From CAWATZ01 sp963784995 (GTDB lineage Bacteria > Planctomycetota > Planctomycetia > Gemmatales > Gemmataceae): 64,000 nucleotides of DNA. This document shows positions 41,266 through 50,360 of the stretch, in pieces. The notes under the pieces were generated by a model, which saw nothing but the letters and a program-made list of their open reading frames with translations, had not been told where the DNA came from and searched no databases. Both the position numbers and the translations under genes were made by a program. The stretch spans positions 682,001 through 746,000 of the forward strand of contig CAWATZ010000002.1 of assembly GCA_963784995.1 (NCBI GenBank), given 5' to 3'. The stretch's first letter is position 1, and every line of letters starts with the position of its first letter.

Positions 41266-42485
41266 CGGTCCAGCTCCGCGGCGATGATGTTCAGACTGCC
41301 CAGCACCGCCACCACGTCGGACAGCTGATGCCCCACGATCAGGTACGGGAAGATGGCGAAGTGGATGAACGACGGCGGCCGGGTGCGGGCCCGGTAGGCG
41401 GTGCCGCTGCCGTCGGCCACGACGTAAAAGCCCAGCTCGCCGTTGGGCGACTCGGTGGCGCCGTAGCACTCCTCCACCGGCGTCTGCCATTGCCGGTTGG
41501 TCATGATCAGCTCAAAGTGGTGGATCAGCCCCTCGATGCTGCGATAGACCGACATCTGGTGCGGCAGCACCGCCTTGCTGTCCGCATCGACGTTGACCGG
41601 CCCCGGCGGCAAGTTCTCGATCGCCTGGTGGATGATGCGCAGACTTTCCAGCATCTCGTCCATGCGTACCAGGTAGCGGGCCAGGCAGTCGCCCTCCCTC
41701 GCGCAGATGACCTTGAAATCGAAGTCCTTGTAGGCCAGGTACGGCTCATCCTTGCGCAGGTCGCGGACCACGCCGCTGGCCCGGGCCACCGGGCCGGTGC
41801 AGCTGAGGTTGATCGCCTCTTCCCTGGACAGCACGCCGATGTCCTTCGTCCGGTCAATGAAGATGCGGTTGCGGTTGAGCAGCCGGCAGACGTCGGCGTG
41901 GGCCTTCGGGAAGTCGCGGACAAAGGCCCGCACCTTGGCGATCCAGTCATCGTCCACGTCGCGCATCAGGCCGCCGACCCGAGTGTAACTCGGGTGGAAC
42001 CGCTGGCCGGAGGCCGTCTCGCAGATGTCGTAGATCTTCTCTTTCTGGTTGAAGGCGTACAGGAACGCCGTGAAGCCGCCCAGGTCAAGCGCCGCCGCCC
42101 CGCAGGCCAGCAGGTGATCGTGAATCCGCATCAGCTCGGCGAAGATGGTCCGCAGATACCTGGTCCGCGGCGTCAGCTCGATGCCCAGCAGTTTCTCGAC
42201 CACGTGGTGCCAGGAAATCTCGTTGGCCACCGGCGAGATGTAATTCATCCGGTCCACGATGGTGACGTACTGGTTGTAGTCCAGGTGCTCGCCCAGCTTC
42301 TCGAAGCCGCTGTGCAAAAAGCCGATGTCCGGCACCGCCTTGACCACGGTTTCGCCGTCCAGGGTCAGGATCAGGCGCAGGGTTGTGTGCGTGGCCGGGT
42401 GCTGCGGACCGAAATTGAGCGTCCAGAGATACTCCTTGTCGATCCCTTCCGGCGGAGCAATCGCATCGGCCAGTTGCAATGGCAT
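41262..42485 (-). CDS. nuoD: NADH-quinone oxidoreductase subunit D
   Basis: 49-kDa-type subunit of complex I, 407 residues, which with NuoB forms the quinone site. Seen: LNFGPQHPATHTTLRL, the quinone-site His in it, IGFLHSGFEKLGEHLDYNQ, VDRMNYISPVANE, CTGPVARASGVVRDLRKDEPY and the C-terminal VVAVLGSLNIIAAELDR, ending in Asp-Arg as the family does. Normal length. The stop overlaps nuoE, and nuoC ends 9 bases before its start. Confidence 0.97.
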   Translation of the reverse strand: MPLQLADAIAPPEGIDKEYLWTLNFGPQHPATHTTLRLILTLDGETVVKAVPDIGFLHSGFEKLGEHLDYNQYVTIVDRMNYISPVANEISWHHVVEKLLGIELTPRTRYLRTIFAELMRIHDHLLACGAAALDLGGFTAFLYAFNQKEKIYDICETASGQRFHPSYTRVGGLMRDVDDDWIAKVRAFVRDFPKAHADVCRLLNRNRIFIDRTKDIGVLSREEAINLSCTGPVARASGVVRDLRKDEPYLAYKDFDFKVICAREGDCLARYLVRMDEMLESLRIIHQAIENLPPGPVNVDADSKAVLPHQMSVYRSIEGLIHHFELIMTNRQWQTPVEECYGATESPNGELGFYVVADGSGTAYRARTRPPSFIHFAIFPYLIVGHQLSDVVAVLGSLNIIAAELDR

Positions 42486-42494
42486 TGGCAGACC

Positions 42495-42998
42495 TCAGCT
42501 TTCAGCCCGGGTCAGGGGAGCGAAGTTGTGCCGCTCACCCCGGCCGCGCATCGGATAGTCCTTCCGCAGCGGAAACGCGGTGAATTCGTCCGGCATCAGG
42601 ATTCGCCGCAGATCCGGATGGCCGTCGAAGATGATCCCGTACATGTCGTACACCTCGCGCTCCATCCAGTCGGCCCCCTTCCACAGGGAAAAGACCGACG
42701 GCAGCAGCGGGTCGGGATCGTTGACGAACGTCTTGACGATCAGCCGGACGCCCGTGGTGGTGTTAAGCATGACGTACCAGACCCCGTAACGGTCCTTCGC
42801 GTTGGGGTACTGCAAGTAGTCGGCCGCGGACATTTCCGCCAGCATGTCGAAGCCGCAGCTCTGCTTGAGGAACTCCAGCATGGGGTAAAGCTGGGCCGGG
42901 GCGACCAGGAGCCGGCGGTTGTCGCGGAACTCCGACGTGGTGAAGCCGTCGGGGCCGAAACGCTCGCGCAGGCGGGTGAGGATCTCGTCGTATTGCAT
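42495..42998 (-). CDS. nuoC: NADH-quinone oxidoreductase subunit C
   Basis: 30-kDa-type subunit of complex I, 167 residues. Seen: MQYDEILTRLRERFG, FDMLAEMSAADYLQYPNA, FSLWKGADWMEREVYDMYGI, FDGHPDLRRILMPDEFTAFPLRKDYP, the last two diagnostic. ATG 42998 is taken as the first start giving the normal N-terminus. An 80-base gap containing an inverted repeat separates it from nuoB. The same frame is open upstream through nuoB in the wrong phase, which is an artefact of the nuoB frameshift. Confidence 0.95.
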   Translation of the reverse strand: MQYDEILTRLRERFGPDGFTTSEFRDNRRLLVAPAQLYPMLEFLKQSCGFDMLAEMSAADYLQYPNAKDRYGVWYVMLNTTTGVRLIVKTFVNDPDPLLPSVFSLWKGADWMEREVYDMYGIIFDGHPDLRRILMPDEFTAFPLRKDYPMRGRGERHNFAPLTRAES

Positions 42999-43023
42999 GG
43001 CCAATCCATTAACTCCGCAAAGA

Positions 43024-43075
43024 GTAGACATCACGCTCCGCGTGATGAAACCATCACGCGGAGCGTGATGACTAC
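43024..43075. repeat. inverted repeat, family A, inside the nuo operon
   Basis: 43024-43047 and 43052-43075 pair at 23 of 24 bases around AAAC. The sequence is almost the same as at 37489-37540. It separates nuoB from nuoC, three bases before the nuoB stop on the coding strand. Confidence 0.92.
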
Positions 43076-43077
43076 CA

Positions 43078-43664
43078 TTAATTCCGCAAGGGCGTGGCAC
43101 TGGCAAAGTTCGCCGGGGCGACCGTCTGCTCGGCCAGGGGCAGCTCCAGGGCCAGCGGCCTGGGCCCCTCGTAGCTGTTCCGGTCGAATTCCTTGCCGCG
43201 CAGCGTGCCGGTCCGGGTGATCTTGTCCTGCAAATCGATGACCGACTGGAGCAACTGCTCCGGCCGGGGGGACAGCCCGGAACGTACACGTCCACCGGCA
43301 GAAAGCGGTCGATGCCCTGCACCACCGCGTAGGTGTCGAAGACGCCGCCGCTGGAGGCGCAGGCCCCCATCGAGATGCACCACTTCGGCTCCGGCATTTG
43401 CAGCCAGATCCGCTGCAGGACCGGCAGCATCTTCATCACCACCCGGCCGGCGACAATCATCAGGTCACATTGCCGGGGGGTGAAGCGCATGGCCTCGGAG
43501 CCGAAGCGAGCGATGTCGTGGCGCGAGGCGCCGGTGGCCATCAGCTCGATGCCGCAGCAGGCGGTCGCGAACGGCATCGGCCAGAGGCTGTGCTTCCGCG
43601 CCAGGTTGGCGACGTAGTTGAGCTGGGTCACCAGGAAGTTGTCGCCCAGGTTGTCTAGCGCCAC
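43078..43664 (-). pseudogene. nuoB: NADH-quinone oxidoreductase subunit B, frameshifted (probable sequence error)
   Basis: PSST-type subunit of complex I carrying cluster N2. Seen: TQLNYVANLARKHSLWPMPF, ATACCGIELMATGASRHDI, RVVMKMLPVLQRIWLQMP, WCISMGACASSGG and VPGCPP, which together hold the four cluster cysteines. At 43261-43271 the coding strand has six C where seven are needed. With one C added, VPGCPP continues as RPEQLLQSVIDLQDKI to a stop at 43078, a normal 195 residues. The GTG at 43664 overlaps nuoA by 10 bases. Because nuoB is needed for complex I and the loss is in a homopolymer, an assembly error is more likely than a real pseudogene. Confidence 0.9.
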
Positions 43665-44044
43665 GAGAACACCCCCTTCCGCCAGGCGTACACGTAGGCC
43701 ACGACCACGGTGGCCAGGAAGGCCAGGACCTCCACGAACACCACGGTGCTGAACTCCGGAGTGGTGATCGTCCCCTCCTGGTAGGCCGCCGCCCACGGAT
43801 ACAGGAACAGCAACTCGACGTCGAAGACCAGGAACAGGATGGCGATCAGGTAGAACTTGACGTCAAACCGCTGCCGGGTGTCGCCGATCGGGTCCATGCC
43901 TGACTCGTAGGGCATCAGCTTCACTTCCGTGGGCCGTTTCCTGGGCCCAACGTAATGCGACACCAGCAGCGCCGACACCGCGAACCCCAGGACGACCACC
44001 ACGTAGATCAAGATCGGATAGTAGGTGCTGAGATTGAAATCCAT
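43655..44044 (-). CDS. nuoA: NADH-quinone oxidoreductase subunit A
   Basis: Membrane subunit of complex I, 129 residues with three hydrophobic segments. Seen: PTEVKLMPYESGMDPIGDTR with the conserved Cys replaced by Ser in the YESG loop, RFDVKFYLIAILFLVFDVEL and FLYPWAAAY. ATG 44044 has AAGGGG upstream and is preferred over an ATG 24 codons earlier. It is the first gene of the nuoABCDEF run; the remaining nuo genes are not in the window. Confidence 0.95.
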   Translation of the reverse strand: MDFNLSTYYPILIYVVVVLGFAVSALLVSHYVGPRKRPTEVKLMPYESGMDPIGDTRQRFDVKFYLIAILFLVFDVELLFLYPWAAAYQEGTITTPEFSTVVFVEVLAFLATVVVAYVYAWRKGVFSWR

Positions 44045-44157
44045 CTCGAACCCCTTCCGGCTGCCTGCACGCAGCCGTGCGACCGACTTCGTGACTTTTT
44101 TCACGAAGTCGGTCAAAAAGAAACCTCGACGTACCGGTCGAGGACAAATGACTTCTC

Positions 44158-47100
44158 TCAGAATATGGCGCGGTCTCCGGGAGACAAGCGGACTTGAAGG
44201 AACGAATGATTCCCGAATCCGGCAATGCTTACCTGGTCTTGCTGGGGGCCATTGAGCACCGCGTCAACCTCACTCCAGAGGGCGAGACATTTCTGTCGTT
44301 CCTCCGCGGGCAACTTCTCCAGCGCACCCGGTTCGCGCAACCCGGCCAGGGCGGGGTCGGTCCGCCAATGGTTCAACGCCTTGCGGACCAGGACACGACC
44401 CGCCACGGGGCCGCCGGCCATCTTGACCCATAAAGCCAGGTCAGCATGGAGCCAATCGCGCGCCTGGGCTCGCCAGCGAGCCCGCTTCGCGTCGCCGAGC
44501 CCGGCCCCGTCCTCACCGCGACCGCAGCCGGCGAGGGCGGCCGCGCGAGCGGCGTTGTAGCGCTTGCCGTTGCGAGGTTCCTCGACCAGCTGGGGTTTCC
44601 TGGCGAAGGCATCGGCGAACAGGCGCACGGCGGCGACGTGTTGCTTCTTGAGCCGGCAGAGTTCGCCGAACTGGAAGGTTTCGGTGCCGTCGGCGGGCTT
44701 GTCCTTGCCTTGCAGGATGGCGGGGAGACGGGCCTCGAGCGCCAGCCAGCGGTCGCACGCCTGCACCTGTTGCTCGAGGACTGCTCGACGCTTGTCGGTC
44801 GGGGGGAGCAGGTCGAGACAGCGCCGGAGCGCACCCTTTGCTTCGCCAAAGTGCCCCAGCCCCAGCAGCGCCAGGCCCAGCGCCCCGTGGGCCTCGGCCA
44901 GCTTGGGATCGATTCGGAGAGCCTGCTCGAACTGGGCGATGGCCTCGTCCAGCTGGCTGTTGTGTGCCAGGGCGAGGGCGAGGTTGTAGTGGGCCTTGGC
45001 CTTCCAGGGGTCCAGGTCGGCGGCCTGCCGATAGTGGTCAATGGCCTCCGCCAACCGGCCCGTTTCATTCAGGACGATGCCGAGGCCGGTATGGGCCGGG
45101 GCATGCCTGGGGTTGAGGCGGAGGGCCTCGCGATAAGAAGCGCCGGCCTCGGCCAACCGGCTCATTTCTTTCAGGGTGTTGCCCAGGCCGGTATGGGCCA
45201 GGACATCCTTGGGGTCGAGGCGGAGGGCTTCGCGATCGGAAGCGAGGGCCTCGGCCAACCGGCCCCTGGCTCTCAGGCTGTTGGCGAGGTTTACGTGGCC
45301 AGGGGGGTTTCCGGGGTAGATGCGGACCGCCTCGCGATAGTGCTCGATCGCCTCGTCCAGCAGGCCCTTTTCTTGCAGGATCCTGCCGAGACCGGTGTGG
45401 GCCGCGGCATGCTTGGGGTCGAGCCGAATGGCCTCTCGGAAGTGGCTGAGGGCCTCGTTCGGCCGAGCCGCTTCGATCAGGGCGACACCGAGGTTGGAAT
45501 GGGCGCTGGGCTCCTTGGGACCATGGCGGACGGCCAGGTGGTAGTTCTGGAGGGCCTCGGCAGGCCGGCCCTTGGCCCTCAAGACGTTGCCGAGGTTGGA
45601 GTAGGCATGAGCAAACGTGGGGTCGATCCGGAGGGCCTGCTGAAAATGGGCGCTGGCCTCGTCCAGTCGAGCGTTCAGTGCCAGGGCCCGGCCGAGATTG
45701 TTGTGGGCGACCGCCGCTCCTGGGCGAACCGCCAGCGCCGCCTGGTAGTATCGAATCGCCTCCCCCGGATTGTTCGCCCACAGCGCATCGCCCAGGATGA
45801 AGTTCGCCCAGAAGTCGCCGGGATGCTCCTGTTGCACCCGCGTCAGAAATGGAATCGCGTCACCGCCGGCATCCCGCAACCGTTCCCCGAACACCACCAG
45901 GAGTTGCACCGACGCTTTCGCGGCCAGCGCGGTCCCGGCCAATTCAGTCAGCGCCGCCCGATTCCGCCGTACTGCCGGATCGCGGAGGCGGTCGCGCAAA
46001 CCCGTGGCATCTCGGTCTGCACGTCGGGCCAACTCCAGCAGCCAGCCCTGCCGGCGCTGATCGGAGGCGGTTCTGACGCAGGCGGCCCAGTCGTCCAATG
46101 CGTCCACCAGCGCCTGGCGAATGTTCGATGCCTCCACCCGCGCCGCCGCGACCTCCACGTCGTCGTGGACCTCTGCCAACCCGGCCTCGTGGAAGGCAAC
46201 CTCGTACTCCCTGTCCGCCTGTGCCTTGTTGAAACGCTTGTCAAAGTTGCCATCGACCACGGCCGCACGATTCAGACGGATGGCGTCCAGCCGGGCCACG
46301 AACTCCTGGTCGCGACGGGCCTGGTTCACGCGCTCTAATTGCTCCGTGGCCAGCGCGGTTGCTGCCCGCTCCCAGCTCAACCACAACCAACCGCCGACCA
46401 GGGCGGTCGCAAGCACCACGCTTGCTGTCAGACCCACCACCAGGGTCGGGCGGCGCCGCATCCCCCTGGCCAGGCGCTCCAGCCGGCCCTCGGGTCGTGC
46501 CGCGATGGCTTCACCACCCAGAAAGCAGCGGAGGTCGTCCGCCAGTGCCGTCGCGCTGGCGTAGCGACGCCCCGGGTCCTTGTGCAAGCACTTCAGGCAA
46601 ATGGTCTCCAGGTCGCGCGGCACCCTGGCGTTGAGCCGGGACGGAGCCACCGGATCCTGGGAAATCACCTGCTGCACCGTTGCCGCTGCCGTCTCCGCCC
46701 GAAACGGCGGCCTTCCCGTCAGCAGTTCGTACAGGATCGCTCCCAATGCGTAAATGTCCGTGGGCGGTCCCAGCGCGAGCGTCTTGCCCTGGGCTTGTTC
46801 CGGGGCCATGTAACTCGGCGTCCCCACCGTGGTGCCGCTCAGGGTCAGCCCCGGGCCAGGTTCCAGGCGTCGGGCCAGACCGAAGTCGCTGATCCTGGGC
46901 GTGCCGTCCGCGGTCAGCAGGACGTTGGCCGGCTTCAGGTCGCGATGCACGATGCCGGCCTGATGCAGGACCCCCACGCCCTCGGCCAGCGCTGCCACAA
47001 CCGCGGCGGCCTGGCGGGCCGGCTGAGGCGTGCCCGCCAACTTCTGGGCCAGGCTGCCTCCCTCGATGAACTCCATGGTGAAGTACGGCCGACCCTCGTG

Positions 47101-47541
47101 GTCGCCCACGTCGTAGACCTGCACGACGTTCGGGTGCCGCAGGGCCGCCACGGCCTGCGCTTCGCTCTGAAACCGCAGTAGGTCACGTGGCCCCGCGTAG
47201 GCGCCGGCGAGCAGCATCTTGAGCGCCACGGGGCGGTTGAGCCGCAGGTGTCGGGCTTTGTAGACAACGCCCATGCCGCCGTGGCCGAGCACAGCCTCCA
47301 CTTCATAGCCCGGGATGCACGGCAGGCTCGCGCCTGGGTGCGGGGATGACGGAGCATCGGCGCCCGTGTCGGGCGGCAGCGGGAACAGCGCCTCGACTTC
47401 CGCCTTGACGATCTGCATCTGCTGCCAGCGTCGGCGAATCTCCGGCAGCAGTTCAGGGCAAGTGCCGCAGACCTCTTCCGGCGTCCGCTCGGTATCGAGG
47501 ATCTCGTCGAGCAGTTGCTGGACCCGTGCTTCGTCGCTCAT
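44158..47541 (-). CDS. transmembrane Ser/Thr protein kinase with TPR repeats
   Basis: A 1127-residue Hanks-type kinase. After an N-terminal helical part (about 1-75), the kinase domain (about 88-355) has the GHGGMGVVYKA loop, the Lys in PVALKML, HRDLKPANVLL, DFGLARR and an APE-type MAPEQ. One membrane segment follows (TLVVGLTASVVLATALVGG, about 385-405), then an outer part with at least nine TPR repeats (AHNNLGRALALNARLDEASA, HAYSNLGNVLRAKGRPAEAL and so on) to about residue 920, and a C-terminal region. GAGGAG precedes ATG 47541. An ECF sigma gene lies 19 bases upstream on the same strand, a common planctomycete kinase-sigma pair. Confidence 0.93.
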   Translation of the reverse strand: MSDEARVQQLLDEILDTERTPEEVCGTCPELLPEIRRRWQQMQIVKAEVEALFPLPPDTGADAPSSPHPGASLPCIPGYEVEAVLGHGGMGVVYKARHLRLNRPVALKMLLAGAYAGPRDLLRFQSEAQAVAALRHPNVVQVYDVGDHEGRPYFTMEFIEGGSLAQKLAGTPQPARQAAAVVAALAEGVGVLHQAGIVHRDLKPANVLLTADGTPRISDFGLARRLEPGPGLTLSGTTVGTPSYMAPEQAQGKTLALGPPTDIYALGAILYELLTGRPPFRAETAAATVQQVISQDPVAPSRLNARVPRDLETICLKCLHKDPGRRYASATALADDLRCFLGGEAIAARPEGRLERLARGMRRRPTLVVGLTASVVLATALVGGWLWLSWERAATALATEQLERVNQARRDQEFVARLDAIRLNRAAVVDGNFDKRFNKAQADREYEVAFHEAGLAEVHDDVEVAAARVEASNIRQALVDALDDWAACVRTASDQRRQGWLLELARRADRDATGLRDRLRDPAVRRNRAALTELAGTALAAKASVQLLVVFGERLRDAGGDAIPFLTRVQQEHPGDFWANFILGDALWANNPGEAIRYYQAALAVRPGAAVAHNNLGRALALNARLDEASAHFQQALRIDPTFAHAYSNLGNVLRAKGRPAEALQNYHLAVRHGPKEPSAHSNLGVALIEAARPNEALSHFREAIRLDPKHAAAHTGLGRILQEKGLLDEAIEHYREAVRIYPGNPPGHVNLANSLRARGRLAEALASDREALRLDPKDVLAHTGLGNTLKEMSRLAEAGASYREALRLNPRHAPAHTGLGIVLNETGRLAEAIDHYRQAADLDPWKAKAHYNLALALAHNSQLDEAIAQFEQALRIDPKLAEAHGALGLALLGLGHFGEAKGALRRCLDLLPPTDKRRAVLEQQVQACDRWLALEARLPAILQGKDKPADGTETFQFGELCRLKKQHVAAVRLFADAFARKPQLVEEPRNGKRYNAARAAALAGCGRGEDGAGLGDAKRARWRAQARDWLHADLALWVKMAGGPVAGRVLVRKALNHWRTDPALAGLREPGALEKLPAEERQKCLALWSEVDAVLNGPQQDQVSIAGFGNHSFLQVRLSPGDRAIF

Positions 47542-47560
47542 GGCTCGGCTCCTCGCCGGT

Positions 47561-48184
47561 TTACGCCTGGTTCGAGTCGGTCGGCTTTTCACCCGGGCGA
47601 AGGTCGCCCAGTTTCTCCGTCAGGAGCCGCAGACCGCGATTCAAGCGCCGCTTCACCGTCACGGTCGAGACGCCGAGCAGCTGGGCGACCTCGGTCTGCG
47701 GCATCCCCTGGACCCTCACCAGGTCAAACACTTCGCGCTCGTCCTCCGGCAGGTCCTCGATCGCCTCCAGGACCCGGCGGCCGACCGGGGTCAGTCCGGA
47801 GTCACTGCTGGCCGGCGCGGGCACCAGACCCTCGCGCAATTCCTCGATGGCTGGCCGTTCATCTAAGCGTCGGGCCAGGTCATTGAGTTCCCAGTGCACG
47901 TGCTGGTTGGCCAGCGCGAAGAACTGGCGCACGGTCCGGGGGCGGGCTTCGCGCAAGGCCTTGAGCAACCGTTCCGCCACGGCGCTGAGCAATTCGTCTG
48001 CCTGCAAGTTCAACGGCGGAAGTGTCAAACGCGGATAACTCCTGTGCAGCAGCGTGGCGCATAGCAGGTGCAGCCGGCAAACGGCCCGTTCCAGCATGCC
48101 CCGGACGAGCGGCTCGGCGGGTAAATCCTTGGCCAGCCCGTCCAGGTAGCGCTGGACAACGGTGGTGGTGTGTTCGTCGCTCAT
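47561..48184 (-). CDS. ECF-type RNA polymerase sigma factor
   Basis: A 207-residue sigma-70 family protein of the planctomycete ECF group. Seen: a region-2-like part (LLSAVAERLLKALREARPRT, then FFALANQHVHWELNDLARRL) and region 4 (VLEAIEDLPEDEREVFDLVR, GMPQTEVAQLLGVSTVTVKRRLNRGLRLL) with a clear HTH. ATG 48184 gives the natural N-terminus (MSDEHTTTVVQRYL). Transcribed with the kinase 19 bases downstream, which may control it by phosphorylation. Confidence 0.9.
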   Translation of the reverse strand: MSDEHTTTVVQRYLDGLAKDLPAEPLVRGMLERAVCRLHLLCATLLHRSYPRLTLPPLNLQADELLSAVAERLLKALREARPRTVRQFFALANQHVHWELNDLARRLDERPAIEELREGLVPAPASSDSGLTPVGRRVLEAIEDLPEDEREVFDLVRVQGMPQTEVAQLLGVSTVTVKRRLNRGLRLLTEKLGDLRPGEKPTDSNQA

Positions 48185-48340
48185 CGCGCAACCCCTCGGC
48201 CGGATGGCGGTGCCTCGGGGACGATTATACGCCATGGGGTGAGGCCCGCCACGCTTAGTAATGTAAGGACAGAAGCGATTCGGCCTGGGTACTGTCGCCG
48301 AGGCAGTTGCACCTGTCCTATTCCTCTGGCAGGAGAACCC

Positions 48341-48604
48341 ATGAAGAAGCTCATGCGGACGATGTTGGTCGGAGTGGTGGTCGTCGCAATCGGGATCGCT
48401 GTCGGCTCCCTCTCCGGGTGCGGCGGGCCGTCCTCGTCTTCCGAGAAAATGGAGGAGAAAGGCGGAGACAGGATGTCCGGCGGCAAGATGGGGGACGGGA
48501 GGGACAAGATGTCCGGGGACAGGATGGGAGATGGAAAGGACAAGATGTCCGGCGGCAAGATGGGGGACGGCAAAGACAACAAGATGGGCGCTGAGAACAA
48601 GTAA
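48341..48604 (+). CDS. small lipoprotein with DKMSGGKMGDGK repeats
   Basis: An 87-residue protein with a signal and lipobox (IAVGSLSGCGG) followed by tandem 11-12-residue units of the type DKMSGGKMGDGK, rich in Lys, Met, Gly and Asp. It resembles penta-MXKDX-type repeat proteins. AGGAG (48331-48335) lies upstream of ATG 48341. Met-rich repeats can bind copper or take part in redox defence, but this is speculation. Followed by a 56-bp-arm inverted repeat and a redox gene group. Confidence 0.8.
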   Translation: MKKLMRTMLVGVVVVAIGIAVGSLSGCGGPSSSSEKMEEKGGDRMSGGKMGDGRDKMSGDRMGDGKDKMSGGKMGDGKDNKMGAENK

Positions 48605-48619
48605 GAGTCTGTTCCAACA

Positions 48620-48756
48620 GATGCCCGTGGGTGCGCTGCGCGACCCACGGCTGGGATCTGCAACCCCTTCGGGGTAGAAAACAGGGCTCGTTGTCTACCA
48701 ACCCCGAAGGGGTTGCAGATCCCAGCCGTGGGTCGCGCAGCGCACCCACGGGCATC
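48620..48756. repeat. long inverted repeat, family B (perfect 56-bp arms)
   Basis: 48620-48675 is exactly reverse-complementary to 48701-48756, with a 25-base loop. The arms begin GATGCCCGTGGGTGCGCTGC. A second copy of the family is at 55893-56030. It starts 16 bases after the lipoprotein stop. Confidence 0.95.
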
Positions 48757-48774
48757 TTTCTCGTGAGGCAGGCC

Positions 48775-49482
48775 ATGACCCGGCTGGAACACAAACACGA
48801 CAGGGCCGTTCGGTACTTCCATTGGATCAACGTCCCGGTTCTGGCGGTCATGGTCTGGAGTGGACTGCTCATCTACTGGGCTTACGACCCCTACGCGATC
48901 GCGGTCGGCGGAGTGGTCCTTGTCAAGTTCTTCCCGGACTGGTTTTACCGGTGGCTCAACCTGGAGAGCGGGCTGGCCACCGGGATGGCGTACCACTTCG
49001 CCTTCGCGTGGCTGTTCGCGGTCAACGGCGTACTCTACGTCAGCTACACGGTCGTGTCCGGGCACTGGCGGGAGTTCCGGCCGACCCGGTGGACACTGGT
49101 GGAAGCGTTCCAGGTAGTCCTTCACGACCTGAAGCTCCGCAAGCAGCCCTTGCCGCCGGGCAAATACAACGCCGCCCAGAAGCTGGCTTACAGTGGGGTG
49201 GTACTCATGGGAGCCGGATCGCTCGTCACCGGGCTGGCCATCTACAAGCCGACGCAGCTGGCGTGGCTGACGGGGTTGCTCGGCGGTTACCAGGCCGCGA
49301 GGCTGGAACACTTCGTCCTGACCATCGGGTACGTGTTGTTCTTCGTCGTCCACGTCACCCAGGTAGTGCGTGCCGGGTGGAACAACTTCCGAGGCATGGT
49401 GACCGGGTACGAACTTGTCCCGGTCACCGGGGAGGCCAAGACCAATGTCCCTGCCGAACCCGTCCGAATCGCCGCCCCCTGA
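48775..49482 (+). CDS. cytochrome b561-type membrane subunit
   Basis: A 235-residue membrane protein of the prokaryotic cytochrome b561 / Ni-Fe hydrogenase cytochrome b group. Seen: the heme-ligand His in RAVRYFHWINVPVLAVMVWS, a second His in MAYHFAFAWLFAVNGVLY, and a C-terminal pair in HFVLTIGYVLFFVVHVTQVV, across four or more helices. It probably passes quinol electrons to the molybdenum enzyme encoded next, whose start overlaps its end by 38 bases. ATG 48775 lies shortly after the inverted repeat, with GTGAGGCAGG as the ribosome site. Confidence 0.88.
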   Translation: MTRLEHKHDRAVRYFHWINVPVLAVMVWSGLLIYWAYDPYAIAVGGVVLVKFFPDWFYRWLNLESGLATGMAYHFAFAWLFAVNGVLYVSYTVVSGHWREFRPTRWTLVEAFQVVLHDLKLRKQPLPPGKYNAAQKLAYSGVVLMGAGSLVTGLAIYKPTQLAWLTGLLGGYQAARLEHFVLTIGYVLFFVVHVTQVVRAGWNNFRGMVTGYELVPVTGEAKTNVPAEPVRIAAP

Positions 49483-50254
49483 TCCGCTCACGCCGGCAGT
49501 CAAGCCACCGCCCGAGAGCGCTGAGCAGCAGATGCGGCGACACCTGCGCCGCGGATTCCTCCGGGGTGGGGTTGCCGCCACGGCCGGGTTGCTCGGCTGG
49601 TTGTGGCTGCGGTCCCGGTCCGAGGCCGATGGCATCCCGTGGCCGCTCCGGTGGCTCCATCGGTTCAATGAGCGGGTCTGGGGTGGGATCTACTCGAACG
49701 GCCGGCTGGCACCCGAATTCCCCGCGACCGTGGCCGGCGAGCCGAAGGTGAACGGTCGGAACGGCTGGCCCGCCAACGCGACACCAGCGACGTGGTTGCT
49801 GACCGTTTCCCAGCCCGGGATTGCGGACCGGGAGTTCCGTCTGGCCGACCTGGCGGGACTTCCCCGGGTCGAGATGACGACCGAACTGAAGTGCATCGAA
49901 GGTTGGAGCCAGGCGGCCACCTGGGGCGGGGTGCGGCTTCTCGACTTCGCGGCCGCACACGGGCTGGGCCGCCGGGCCAGAGGCGACTGGCACCCGTACG
50001 TGGCCCTGACTACCCCGGATGGGGAATACTACGTCGGCCTGGACACGCCCAGCGCTATCCACCCGCAGACGCTGTTGTGCGATCGGCTGAACGGGGAGCC
50101 ACTGCCCGGCAGTCACGGCGGACCGCTGCGGCTCATCATCACCGTCAAGTACGGGATCAAGAACATCAAATGGCTGAGCCGGGTGCGGTTCCAGGACGAT
50201 CGGCCGGCTGACTACTGGGCCGAGCGGGGGTACGACTGGTATGCAGGGCTGTGA
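49445..50254 (+). CDS. sulfite-oxidase-fold molybdopterin oxidoreductase (MsrP/YedY-like)
   Basis: A 269-residue periplasmic enzyme. Seen: an RRGFLRGG twin-arginine-like signal (about residues 36-60), REFRLADLAGLPR, TTELKCIEGWSQAATWGGVR with the molybdenum-ligand Cys, GEYYVGLDTPSAIHPQTLL and the C-terminal GGPLRLIITVKYGIKNIKWL, typical of the sulfite oxidase fold. The family reduces methionine sulfoxide or oxidises sulfur compounds; the substrate here is unknown. It overlaps the cytochrome b561 gene by 38 bases, which supports a membrane-linked redox pair. Confidence 0.88.
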   Translation: MSLPNPSESPPPDPLTPAVKPPPESAEQQMRRHLRRGFLRGGVAATAGLLGWLWLRSRSEADGIPWPLRWLHRFNERVWGGIYSNGRLAPEFPATVAGEPKVNGRNGWPANATPATWLLTVSQPGIADREFRLADLAGLPRVEMTTELKCIEGWSQAATWGGVRLLDFAAAHGLGRRARGDWHPYVALTTPDGEYYVGLDTPSAIHPQTLLCDRLNGEPLPGSHGGPLRLIITVKYGIKNIKWLSRVRFQDDRPADYWAERGYDWYAGL

Positions 50255-50360
50255 TGCTGGACCGAGAGTAACTCGGAGCACGCCGGCGGCATCTAATGGA
50301 TCGAACACGAGACGGATCTCGTCCCGAACGCGGTTTCCACTTCACCTTTGGAGAACGTCG

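Noticed and set aside
42495..43796. A NuoB-NuoC fusion protein
   Set aside because: The open frame runs on only because of the missing C at 43261-43271. Sequence between 43078 and 43260 makes sense in another frame, and an inverted repeat separates the genes.
44446..46338. 630-residue plus-strand frame opposite the kinase TPR region
   Set aside because: It mirrors the TPR repeats of the real gene and has no ribosome site or motif of its own.
48605..48774. Short proteins encoded by the family B inverted repeats
   Set aside because: Both strands of the hairpin are open because of symmetry and GC content, with no start signals. The unit is better explained as a DNA or RNA hairpin.
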